Positions 36,457-53,224 of a DNA stretch of 64,000 nt are shown one piece after another (positions within the stretch are counted from its first letter, which is position 1; every line of letters begins with the position of its first letter). Source of the DNA: VAZQ01 sp963821505 (lineage in GTDB: Bacteria; Pseudomonadota; Alphaproteobacteria; Rhizobiales; Xanthobacteraceae); contig CAWGEH010000010.1 of the NCBI GenBank assembly GCA_963821505.1, forward strand, positions 310,001 through 374,000. The letters are read 5' to 3'. The translations under genes were made by a program, and so were the position numbers. The notes under the pieces were generated by a model. It saw nothing but the letters and a program-made list of their open reading frames with translations. It had not been told where the DNA came from and did no database searches.

Positions 36457-36563
36457 CTAGCGCATGTTCCGGAAAAGTGGGAACCGGTTTTCCGAACAGA
36501 ACATGCGCAAAATCGAAGAATTTAGAGCGCATCACGCTTCGACCCAATCGGGATGCGCTCTAG
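36457..36563. repeat. CTAG-bounded double-hairpin repeat, full copy, inverted
   Basis: CTAGCGCATGTTCCGGAAAA begins the element and GGGATGCGCTCTAG ends it. It is the reverse complement of the copies at 26559 and 50192 with a few changes. It lies just upstream of the metE-like gene. Confidence 0.95.
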
Positions 36564-36635
36564 TGTCCCGGTTCCGACCTTCGTATCCCCTTTGCAGCAC
36601 GCGCTCGTACGAACGTCGGAACCAAAGGGACACTA
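36561..36635. repeat. Palindromic repeat TAGTGTCCC/GGGACACTA
   Basis: TAGTGTCCCGGTTCCGAC is mirrored by GTCGGAACCAAAGGGACACTA. It abuts the preceding CTAG repeat, sharing the TAG. Confidence 0.85.
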
Positions 36636-36650
36636 GCAACTATATGATTC

Positions 36651-36724
36651 TAGTGTGCTTTGGATTTGACGTTCCTACGAAGGACCAGCGGCAATGGTGG
36701 TAGGAACGTCAAATCCGCCACACT
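36651..36724. repeat. Palindromic repeat TAGTGTG...CACACT
   Basis: GGATTTGACGTTCCTAC is mirrored by GTAGGAACGTCAAATCC, framed by TAGTGTG and CACACT. It is a second hairpin with the same TAGTGT end as the neighbouring element. Confidence 0.85.
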
Positions 36725-36821
36725 TGGCTCGCCATTTTGCATACCATCTTCAGGCTGCGTGCGGCAGCCGCGCAGCGGCGGGAGGGGCCGGCGCTGATCT
36801 GCGAAATTTTCGCAATTCCGC

Positions 36822-36850
36822 TTGGCAAAATCGCCGCGAGCCTCTACATA
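36822..36850 (+). promoter_or_regulatory. Sigma70-type promoter for rplJL-rpoBC
   Basis: TTGGCA (36822-36827), a 17-bp spacer and TACATA (36845-36850). The -10 box is identical to that of the rpsL promoter at 55278. It would give a leader of about 430 nt before rplJ. Confidence 0.7.
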
Positions 36851-36857
36851 GCGGTCA

Positions 36858-37284
36858 GGGCGTGCCGGCCCAGTGTGTCGGCGCGCCTTTGCGCGCTTCA
36901 TGGAAAACATAGCGGTTGGGACTTCATTCCTTTTGGGCATCCTGCGGGATTTATCTGAAAGGAACCGGGGCCGATCGCAATTTTTCCATGGTCGCCAAGG
37001 CCTTCCGGCGGTTTCCGGAAGTCCATCCTGTCCGAGACTGCAGGTGCCGATCTCCGGCTTAATGCGAAATGCCTGCACAGACGGGGAAGACCGTTTTGGG
37101 GCCAAGCGCCCCGCGACCGGTTTGAACCTCGAGAACCCGGTGCGGCTTCGTTCCCGCGCCTGGGGGGCAGGATTTCAGGAACGCCGTCCTGCTGCCCGGA
37201 TTTATGCACGCCGGGACAGGACGGCAGGTCGCAACCGGCGGTCCCGGCGTATGAAGGCGGGCCGCCAACCGGAAAGAGCTTGCA
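36858..37284 (+). promoter_or_regulatory. Long rplJ 5' leader
   Basis: Between the promoter and the GTG start of rplJ lie about 430 nt with several GC-rich pairings (for example GTCCTGCTGCC near 37188 against GGACAGGACGGCAG near 37213) and no gene. In other bacteria the L10-L12 complex binds the rplJ leader to repress translation; this leader is a candidate for that. The binding site was not identified. Confidence 0.45.
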
Positions 37285-37815
37285 GTGGATCGAGCCGCTA
37301 AGAAAGAGCTCGTGACGGCGCTCAACGGTGTTTTCAAGGACACCAATGTCGTCGTCGTGGCTCATTATTCCGGCCTCAACGTCAGCCAAATGCAGACCCT
37401 GCGCAAGCAGATGAAGCAGGCAGGCGCGGCGGTGAAGGTCGCGAAGAATCGTCTCGCCAAGATCGCTCTCGAAGGCACGGATGCAGCCGTGGTCGTTCCC
37501 CTCCTCAAGGGGCCGACGCTGATCGCCTATTCGGGCGATCCGGTGGCTGCCCCCAAGGTCGCCGCCGACTTCGCCAAGGCCAACGAAAAATTCGTGATCC
37601 TGGGCGGAGCGATGGGCAAGACCGCGCTCGACGCCAACGGCGTCAAGGCGCTCGCTTCGCTGCCGTCGCTCGATGAGCTGCGCGCCAAGATCGTCGGCCT
37701 CATTCAGGCGCCGGCGACCAAGATCGCGCAACTCGTCAATGCTCCGGCGGCCAAGCTCGCCCGCGTGGTCCAGGCCTATGCCGCCAAGAGCGAAAGCACG
37801 AGCGAGGCGGCGTGA
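37285..37815 (+). CDS. rplJ: 50S ribosomal protein L10
   Basis: The 176-residue protein anchors the L7/L12 dimers to the stalk base. It shows NVVVVAHYSGLNVSQMQTLR, VKVAKNRLAKIAL and a C-terminal Ala-rich helix for L12 binding. The GTG start (VDRAAKKEL) is typical of alphaproteobacteria and is preceded by GGAAAGAG. Confidence 0.97.
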   Translation: MDRAAKKELVTALNGVFKDTNVVVVAHYSGLNVSQMQTLRKQMKQAGAAVKVAKNRLAKIALEGTDAAVVVPLLKGPTLIAYSGDPVAAPKVAADFAKANEKFVILGGAMGKTALDANGVKALASLPSLDELRAKIVGLIQAPATKIAQLVNAPAAKLARVVQAYAAKSESTSEAA

Positions 37816-37860
37816 CGCCATCTGCAAACTCGACTGGTTCCGAACCCATAGGGATGTTCA

Positions 37861-38235
37861 ATGGCTGATCTGCAGAAACTCGTCGACGACCTCTCGAAAC
37901 TCACCGTTCTCGAAGCCGCCGACCTGGCAAAACTGTTGGAGGAAAAGTGGGGCGTGTCTGCCGCGGCCGCGGTGGCCGTCGCCGCCGCTCCCGGCGGGGC
38001 TGCTGCCGCTCCGGTCGAGGAAAAGACGGAGTTTACCGTGGTGCTCACCGCGATCGGCGACAAGAAGATCGAGGTGATCAAGGAAGTCCGGGCGCTCACC
38101 GGCCTGGGCCTGAAGGAGGCCAAGGACCTGGTCGAGGGCGCGCCCAAGCCGGTCAAGGAAGGCGTGAGCAAGGACGAGGCCGAGAAGGTCAAGGCTCAGC
38201 TGGAAAAGGCCGGGGCGAAAGTGGAACTCAAGTAA
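37861..38235 (+). CDS. rplL: 50S ribosomal protein L7/L12
   Basis: The 124-residue stalk protein has the N-terminal dimerisation domain, an Ala/Gly hinge (VAVAAAPGGAAAAPVEEKTE) and the factor-binding C-terminal domain (KIEVIKEVRALTGLGLKEAK, DLVEGAPKPVKEGVSKDEAE). It recruits EF-Tu, EF-G, IF2 and RF3. Confidence 0.98.
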   Translation: MADLQKLVDDLSKLTVLEAADLAKLLEEKWGVSAAAAVAVAAAPGGAAAAPVEEKTEFTVVLTAIGDKKIEVIKEVRALTGLGLKEAKDLVEGAPKPVKEGVSKDEAEKVKAQLEKAGAKVELK

Positions 38236-38250
38236 GTGTGAAGTGAATCC

Positions 38251-38284
38251 GGGTGATTCCGGGTGAGAAAACCTGGAATCACCC
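38251..38284 (+). terminator. rplL-rpoB intergenic hairpin, probable attenuator
   Basis: GGGTGATTCC (38251-38260) pairs perfectly with GGAATCACCC (38275-38284) around a 14-base loop. Only a short weak T-run follows, so partial termination or RNA processing is likely. In E. coli the same gap holds an attenuator that lowers rpoBC output relative to ribosomal genes. Confidence 0.65.
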
Positions 38285-38432
38285 TTAGATCCCGCTCAGC
38301 GGCGTGGCGGTTCGGCGGCAGCCGAGGCGCGGAAATATAGAGGGTTTCGACGGTTGTCCTGATGGTCGCGATGGATGGCGGCCTTCCGGAGAGTCGTCCC
38401 GGGCCCGACGGTTCGACAAAGCGAGAGATGAG

Positions 38433-42560
<4,128 letters not shown>

Positions 42561-42660
42561 CAGATAACGGATAACGGATAACGGATGACGGACGACAGAG
42601 GACGGAGAGCGACCGGCGGCAGGCTGTCTGTCGTCCGTCATCCGCCATCCGTCGTCTGAT
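42561..42660. repeat. GACGACAGAGGACGGA inverted-repeat family, copy 3
   Basis: A short tandem GATAACGGATAACGGAT leads into GACGGACGACAGAGGACGGA, mirrored by CTGTCTGTCGTCCGTCATCC and GCCATCCGTCGTC. It fills the whole rpoB-rpoC gap and can form a long hairpin in the mRNA. Confidence 0.8.
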
Positions 42661-42672
42661 ACGGAGAGAACG

Positions 42673-46879
<4,207 letters not shown>

Positions 46880-46907
46880 TCCGGCCGACCGTGATCGCAT
46901 CGAGACG

Positions 46908-46938
46908 ATCGGGGCCGCCTGCGGGCGGCCCCGATTTT
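46908..46938 (+). terminator. Intrinsic terminator of rpoBC
   Basis: ATCGGGGCCGCC pairs with GGGCGGCCCCGAT around a TGC loop, followed by TTTT. It begins 29 bp after the rpoC stop and closes the transcript from the rplJ promoter. Confidence 0.9.
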
Positions 46939-47211
46939 GTCGGCCCCAATTTTGTCCGTTCCGACCCTCCGCGGCAGCCCGGCCGCGCCTCTTCGGAGGG
47001 CAATTTCAATGCTCTCTCAATGAGATGCCTTTCGCCCGCATCAACGCCTTTGAGCGCTTGGTGTCGAATCGGTCCGGGTTGGGGTTCATCGCCATGCATC
47101 CGCGGGCTAAATTTGTCCGCGGACGGAACCCGGCACCGCAAAAAGCCATTTTGGTAGCGCTGACTGAAAGGGGGCTGTTGTCGCCTTCGACTCGAGCCTC
47201 CGTAAGGTCCG

Positions 47212-50195
47212 ATGGAAGCGCTCCTCGTCAAAATCTTTGCCACGGCGCTGGCGCTCAGCCAGGTCACCACCGCCCCGGACGCGGTGAAGACGCAGTTCGA
47301 CCGCACCCGCGATCAGGACGAGGTCGCGCAGCTGCTGCGCGCGGGCTGCACGCATATGCGCAAGGCCTTCGACATCGAGGACATCAATATCGAGGATCTG
47401 ATCGCGACCGCACTCGATGATCCGCAGGCCACCGGCGAGAGCAAGGTGTTCCGCGGCATCAATTTCGCCGATCTGCAAACGGCCTATCGGCAGTTTTGCA
47501 AGAACGAGAAAGTGCGCGGCGCCGGCCGTCGATCTCGGCGACGTGATCGACTTCTACAACAAGGCGGCCGCCGATCTGCCCGACCATACCAAGCTCAAGG
47601 GTATGAAGCTTCCCGGTGCGAGCGTCGTGCTCGACCGCAAGGGCGAACGTTTTGCCGAGGTCTTCGAGGAGAACCAGCGCCGCGTATGGGTGGTGCTCGC
47701 CGACATCCCCGAGCACGTGCAGAAGGCCTTCGTCGCGGCCGAGGACAGGCGCTTCTATCAGCATAAGGGGATCGACGAGCACGGCCTGATCCGCGCCTTC
47801 ATCGGCAATCTCGCCCAGTCCGGACGCCCGCAGGGCGGCTCCACCATCACCCAGCAGATCGTCAAGAATCTGTTGGTGGGGGAAGACCTCACCTACGAGC
47901 GCAAGATCCGCGAGATGATCGTGGCCTCGCGGGTCGAGCAGACCTTGAGCAAGGCGGAGATTCTCGAGCTCTATCTCAACTCCGTCTATCTCGGCCGCGG
48001 CTCCTGGGGCATCGAGATGGCGGCGCGCAGCTATTTCGGCAAGCCGGCGAAGGACCTGACGCTCGAGCAGGGCGCGCTGCTGGCCGGCCTGACCAAGGGA
48101 CCGAACTATTACAATCCCGACCGGCATCCCGGGCGGGCGCAGGAACGGCTGGCCTATGTTCTCAGCCGCCTGCGGGAAGACGGCGTGGCCACGCCCGACC
48201 TGCCGGTCCGCGGATTGCCGGCACTGCCGGCGCTCGTGGCCTATGAGCGTCCGCACCGCGACATCGGCTTTCACTTCGTCGACCAGGTCGCGCGCGAGGC
48301 CAAGTCGGTGGCGGGGATCAATGCGATCACGGCCAACTCCTACACCGTCCGCTCGACCATCAACCCGCAATTGCAGCGGGCGGTGGAGGGGGCATTGCAG
48401 GAGGGGCTGTGGCGCTACGAGCGCGGCGCCGGGCGGGCCCAGTTCCAGGGCGCCGAGGCGAACCTGGCCAAGGCGGTTCAACGCGTCGAAGCGGAGAGGA
48501 AGCCGGGTGACAAGCGGCCGGCCTGGCAGCGGGCGCTGGCGACGGCACGGCTGCCGCTCTACGACGTACACTGGACGCCGGCGGTGGTGGTGGAGAAGCC
48601 GAGCGGCAAGAAGGGCGAGGCCTGGCGGGTCGGCTTGAGCGACGGGCGGGTGCTGCCGTTCGCGCTCGACAATGCAACCGCTCAGCGCAAGCTCACGCTC
48701 TACGACGTGGTCCTGGTGCGCGTGGTCGAGGGCAGGGGCAAGGCCGCGGCGCGGGCCGAGCTGCGCGTGCGTCCCACGGTGCAGGGAACGGTCGTCGTTC
48801 TGGAGAACAAGACCGGCCGCATCCTGGCCATGACCGGGGGCTTCTCCTATCCGTTGAGCCAGCTCAACCGGGCGACCCAGGCGGTGCGCCAGCCGGGTTC
48901 CGCCATCAAGCCGCTGAGCTATCTTGCCGCGCTCGGCAGGGGCCTGCAGCCCAATACCATGGTGAGCGACGAGCCGATCACGCTGCCGCCGATCGGCGGC
49001 GGCCGCGCCCGCGCGCAGGACTACTGGACGCCGAAGAACTACGACGGGGGCTTCGGGGGCATTATCACGTTGCGGCGCGCGCTCGAGAATTCGCGCAATC
49101 TCGCCACCGTCCATCTGCTCGACGGCGGCATCGAGGCCAGTGCGGAAGCGAGCCTCGATCGTCTTTGCCGGCTGGCGACCGAAGCGCGCATCTATCATGA
49201 ATGTGTGCGCTACTATCCGTTCGTGCTCGGCGCCGAGCCGGTGCGGCCGATCGATCTCGCCGCTTTCTACGCCGCGATCGCAAATGAAGGCGTGCGTCCA
49301 TCGCCCTATGTCATCGAATTCGATCGAGCGCGACGGGGCGACCGTCTATCGTCACGATCCGAAGTCCTCGGTGACGATCACATCCGTCGACCGCGCCGCG
49401 TTCTACCAGCTCAAGACCATGCTGCAGGGGGTGGTGGCGCGCGGCACGGCGCATGCGATCTCCGGCCTCGCGCCCTACGTGGCGGGCAAGACCGGCACCT
49501 CCGACGAGGGGAACGACGCCTGGTTCGTGGGCTTCACCAACGACGTCACGGTCGCGGTCTGGCTCGGCTACGACAATGCCGGCGGCAAGCGCCGCACGCT
49601 CGGCGGCGGCGCGACCGGCGGCGGGGTCGCGGTGCCGATCTTCGAGCCGGTGATCCAGGCGGTGTGGGCGAATGTTGCGCCGCGGACCGCGCTCGCCCCG
49701 CCGTCGCCCCAGGCCAAACGCCAGCTCGCGTGCAAATCGATCGATCTCCAGTCCGGCGAAGGGCCTATGGCGGGAGGACGAGCCATCACCGAGTGCTTCC
49801 GGATCGACCGCAACGGCCAGATCCTCGATACGCAATATCAACTCGTCTCGCGCGAAGAGGCCTACGGCGAGCGCGAGTCGCAAGGCTATTATGGCGTGGC
49901 GCCCAGTCCTTTTGGCTACAACGGCGCCTATGAACAGCGCCCGGCACCTTATTATTACTACGGCAATAGTGGCCGCTCTCCCGACAATGGCGGGCGCTAT
50001 TACTACGACAACAACGGGCGGTACGTGCCGGTGCCGCCGCAAGGGCAATATCAAGGACAATATTACGGCCAGACTGCTCCGTACGGGCGCGATCCGCGAT
50101 ATCGGCCCGCCCCGCAGCGCGATCCCTATGGGCGCGAGTACCAGACGCCGCAGCGGACCGATCCCGGCTATATCTGGGGCAACCGGCGCTTCTAG
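47212..50195 (+). CDS. Class A penicillin-binding protein (PBP1 type), two frameshifts
   Basis: Joined over two one-base insertions, the product has 993 residues. Segments are an N-terminal hydrophobic anchor (MEALLVKIFATALALSQ), a transglycosylase domain (AAEDRRFYQHKGID, QGGSTITQQIVKNLLVG, LELYLNSVYLGRGSWGIEM) and a transpeptidase domain with SxxK in QPGSAIKPLSYLA, SRN near 550-ish and KTGT in VAGKTGTSDEG. A Tyr/Gly/Pro/Gln-rich tail of about 100 residues follows (EQRPAPYYYYGNSGRSPDNG and on). It polymerises and cross-links peptidoglycan. Frame breaks lie at about 47516-47528 (extra C) and at 49319-49320 (GAATTC for GAATC). The stop codon lies in a CTAG repeat. Confidence 0.88.
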
Positions 50196-50297
50196 AGCGC
50201 ATCCCGATTGGGTCGAATCGTGATGCGCTCTAGATTTTTCGATTTTGCGCATGTTCTGTTCGGAAAACCGGTTCCCACTTTTCCGGAACATGCGCTA
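50192..50297. repeat. CTAG-bounded double-hairpin repeat, full copy
   Basis: CTAGAGCGCATCCCGATT returns as GTGATGCGCTCTAG; GCGCATGTTCTGTTCGG returns as TTTTCCGGAACATGCGCTAG. It contains the stop codon of the PBP gene at its left end, and its right end abuts a possible GTG start of the next gene. Confidence 0.95.
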
Positions 50298-50312
50298 GTG
50301 AAAGCTGTTGTC

Positions 50313-51359
50313 ATGCGGAGCCTGAATCTCATCGCTTTGTTCGTGGTGTTGGTGCCGTTCGCCGTGATCTCCGGCACCCAACTCCAGGCGCAGGAGTTTA
50401 CAATCACGGAGGTCGCGTCCCCTGCCGGCCTCGGCGTCGAGCAGCTCAAACCGAACACCATCGCGTTCATGGATCGGCCGAGCGACGAGTTGATCGACCC
50501 GGATACGGGCCTCGTTCGCTTCGAGGACTGGGCGCAGGCGAAGCCGGTCGAGAAGCAATTCCTGACTCCTTTTCCGAGCTATCTCGAGCCATATGTCGAC
50601 GTTACGGTCGACGGCGTGCCCAAGCGCTTCAAGGAGAAGCTGCACATGTACGTGGCCGAAGCCCGCTTTGCGCTGGCGCGGGCGCCGGACTCGATCGATC
50701 TCGCAGGCTTTGTGAACCTGCCTTTCATCGAGCGCATCGATCCGGCGATCAAGCACAGCTTGATCACCCCGGCCGAGGCGGTTTCACCCAAGGACCCGCG
50801 CGCCATCCACAACCAGCACCCGTTGCGGCGCTGGTGCGAGGCCCGGCCGGTTACCATCTGCATACGCTCTCGCTACCAGTTCGAAGGCAAGTTGCCGGTA
50901 GGCATCCAGCTCGCCAACAAGCTCAGGGAGGGATCGAAGAAGATCACGGATTACCTCGAATTCGAGAGCGAGCTCACGCTGCGGCCGCCGGAAGAGGTTG
51001 CCGAGATGGGTCTTGCGAGCTTGACCGGCCTCGACACGCCGCCGCTCGGCGCGCTCGAGCAGAACATTTTCTACGTCAATCAGGTGATGCAGTTCGGCAA
51101 GCTGCTTGCCGTCTTTCAGCAGCACCCGAGCGACGCAAGGCAGACGATCGTCACCGTGTTCATCGCGCTCGCGGTCGAGACCAATGTTCTGGCGAAAAAG
51201 AAAGAATTCGCGAAGGTGCCGGTGCTGCGAAATCTGGTGCCGGCCCAGGTGCTCGCCGGGAAGAGTTCGTTCAACACCGGCAACTCGATCAGCGCTGGGC
51301 TGCCGGTCTACGCCCGCAATCAGGTCAAGGCGATCGCGGCGGTCCTCGAGCGCAAGTGA
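50313..51359 (+). CDS. Secreted protein of unknown function
   Basis: The 348-residue product has a signal peptide (MRSLNLIALFVVLVPFAVIS, cleavage near LQAQE). The mature part has few cysteines (RRWCEARPVTICIRSRYQFE) and mixed alpha/beta composition with FVNLPFIERIDPAIKHSLIT and LEQNIFYVNQVMQFGKLLAV. I do not recognise a family. GTG 50298 would add five residues and start right at the repeat end; ATG 50313 gives the better signal peptide. The position after the cell-wall synthase may or may not be meaningful. Confidence 0.7.
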   Translation: MRSLNLIALFVVLVPFAVISGTQLQAQEFTITEVASPAGLGVEQLKPNTIAFMDRPSDELIDPDTGLVRFEDWAQAKPVEKQFLTPFPSYLEPYVDVTVDGVPKRFKEKLHMYVAEARFALARAPDSIDLAGFVNLPFIERIDPAIKHSLITPAEAVSPKDPRAIHNQHPLRRWCEARPVTICIRSRYQFEGKLPVGIQLANKLREGSKKITDYLEFESELTLRPPEEVAEMGLASLTGLDTPPLGALEQNIFYVNQVMQFGKLLAVFQQHPSDARQTIVTVFIALAVETNVLAKKKEFAKVPVLRNLVPAQVLAGKSSFNTGNSISAGLPVYARNQVKAIAAVLERK

Positions 51360-51771
51360 AATCGTCCGGCGCAGGTAACCGCCGCCAATGCGCGCGCTTT
51401 CGCTCTGGAAAGAAGAATCGACGCAAGACAATCGCGGCCACGTCCCGTGCTGTTCGCCCGTCCAAGTTCCTTTGGAACTTTGGAACTTTTTCACCGCGCG
51501 GCTAGCTCATGGAACTCACAGCCCTTTCTCAAAATTGCCGCCTTCGCACATTTGAGTACCGGCGAGCACACTCCGGTACTCCTTCCGACCGAGCTTGGTT
51601 GGTATGGGGGTATCCGAGCGAGTGAGGGGGGGCCGAGTGCGAGGGGCATTCGGCCAAATACCGACGCCGTAGTTCCCCGACGGCGCCGGAGATCGTGGGC
51701 TGTCAACCTTAGCACTCGAGTTTGACGGCGGTCGGCTGGACCGCCTCGCCGGTGGCGGCCTTTCGTCGCCG
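51360..51771. other. Intergenic stretch without a supported gene
   Basis: These 412 bp contain no frame with coding character. A short palindrome CAAGTTCCTTTGGAACTTTG occurs near 51464. The MFS gene promoter should lie here. Confidence 0.4.
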
Positions 51772-53008
51772 GTGGCAACAAAGCAAACGGTGCCCGCGGC
51801 AAGCCGGGCGGCGCCGGCGGCGAGCGCACGCGGCCTTGACTGGTTCACTTTCTTCCTTGCCGACATTCAGACCGGGTTCGGTCCTTTCGTCGCGATCTAC
51901 CTCACCGCACACGCTTGGCCGCAGTTCGATATCGGCTTGGTCCTGACCGCCGGCGGGCTGGTCGCCCTGGCCTGTCAGATGCCCGGCGGCGCGCTGGTCG
52001 ATGCCGTACGCTCGGCGCGGCTGGTTGCGGGCTCTCGCCGTGGGGGCGATCTGCCTGAGCGCGCTTGCTCTGGCAATCTGGCCGAATTTCGCCGTGGTCA
52101 TGGGCGCCCGCGTCCTCCATGCCGCGGCCAGCTGCGTGCTGGGGCCGGTCATCGCCGCGATCAGCCTCGGTCTGGTCGGACACGCCGCCTTGGGCGCACG
52201 GCTCGGCCGCAACGCCCGCTTCGCCTCCCTCGGCAGCGGCGTCACCGCCGCGGCGATGGGCGCATGCGGATACTTGGTTTCGAATCAGGCCGTGTTCTTC
52301 CTCACCGCGGCGCTTGCGGCGCCCGCCATATTGGCGCTGGCCCGCATTCGCGTGAGCGATCTGGAACGCCCCACCGGCACCGGTGCCTCAGCTGCGAGCA
52401 CAAGCGTGCGCAGCGTGTTGAGCGATCGCCGGCTCCTAATTTTCGCCGGCTGCATCTTGCTGTTCCAGCTCGCGAATGCGGCCATGCTCCCGCTGATGGG
52501 TGGCATCTTGACCATGCGCTCGAGCGCGTGGGCGTCAACCCTGATCGGCGCGTGCATCGTCGTGCCGCAACTCATCGTCGCCGTATTCGCGCCTTGGGTC
52601 GGACGCGTGGCCAACTCGTGGGGGCGGCGGCCGCTGTTGTTCCTCTGCTTTGCCGCCTTGGCAATGCGCGGCGTGCTCTTTGCGCTCGTGACCGCTCCCT
52701 ACCTGATCGTTGCCGTGCAAATTCTCGATGGCGTCTGCGCCGCCATCCTCGGTGTCGTTCTTCCGCTGGTGGTGGCGGATGTCATGCGCGGCACAGGACG
52801 GTTCAATCTCGGGCTCGGAATCGTCGGCAGCGCGGTAGGCATAGGCGCGGCCGTCAGCACCACGCTCGCCGGCTACGTGATGGATCGTTTCGGCAGCGGG
52901 GCCGCATTTTACAGTCTCGCGTCGATTGCCGTTTGCGGGTTGGCCTTGGTGTGGTTGCTGCTGCCCGAAACGCGCTGCGGCGGGACGCGGTCACAGCCGG
53001 CGCCATAA
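51772..53008 (+). CDS. MFS transporter, frameshifted
   Basis: Joined over one extra G at 52023-52024, the product has 411 residues and about 12 helices: FLADIQTGFGPFVAIYLTAH, LVALACQMPGGALVDAVRSA, then in the next frame LRALAVGAICLSALALAIWP, PLVVADVMRGTGRFNLGLG and GYVMDRFGSGAAFYSL. It is a drug- or metabolite-efflux type of unknown substrate. The GTG at 51772 is the chosen start, with weak ribosome-site support. Both frames look conserved, so error and decay are equally possible. Confidence 0.78.
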
Positions 53009-53224
53009 AGCCATCATCACAAAATTGTCACGAAGAGCCGCAGGCCTGCGCCGGTCGCGCCGCTGCTATGCGGCGTTCCAGAAGCGGTATTCATCTGCTC
53101 TTTGATTCGGCATCGTCGTCGGGCGACGACAAATTAGTCAGGTTCCCGGGAAACTCCGAGCCGGTTCTCGCGTTGGCAATAGGCTTCGTGGCACGCGTAT
53201 CCGACCCGGGGAGTTCCAGCACAC

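Noticed and set aside
53020..53045. Pho-box-like TCACAAAATTGTCAC before the ABC exporter
   Set aside because: Only a loose match with wrong spacing; no phosphate-related gene follows.
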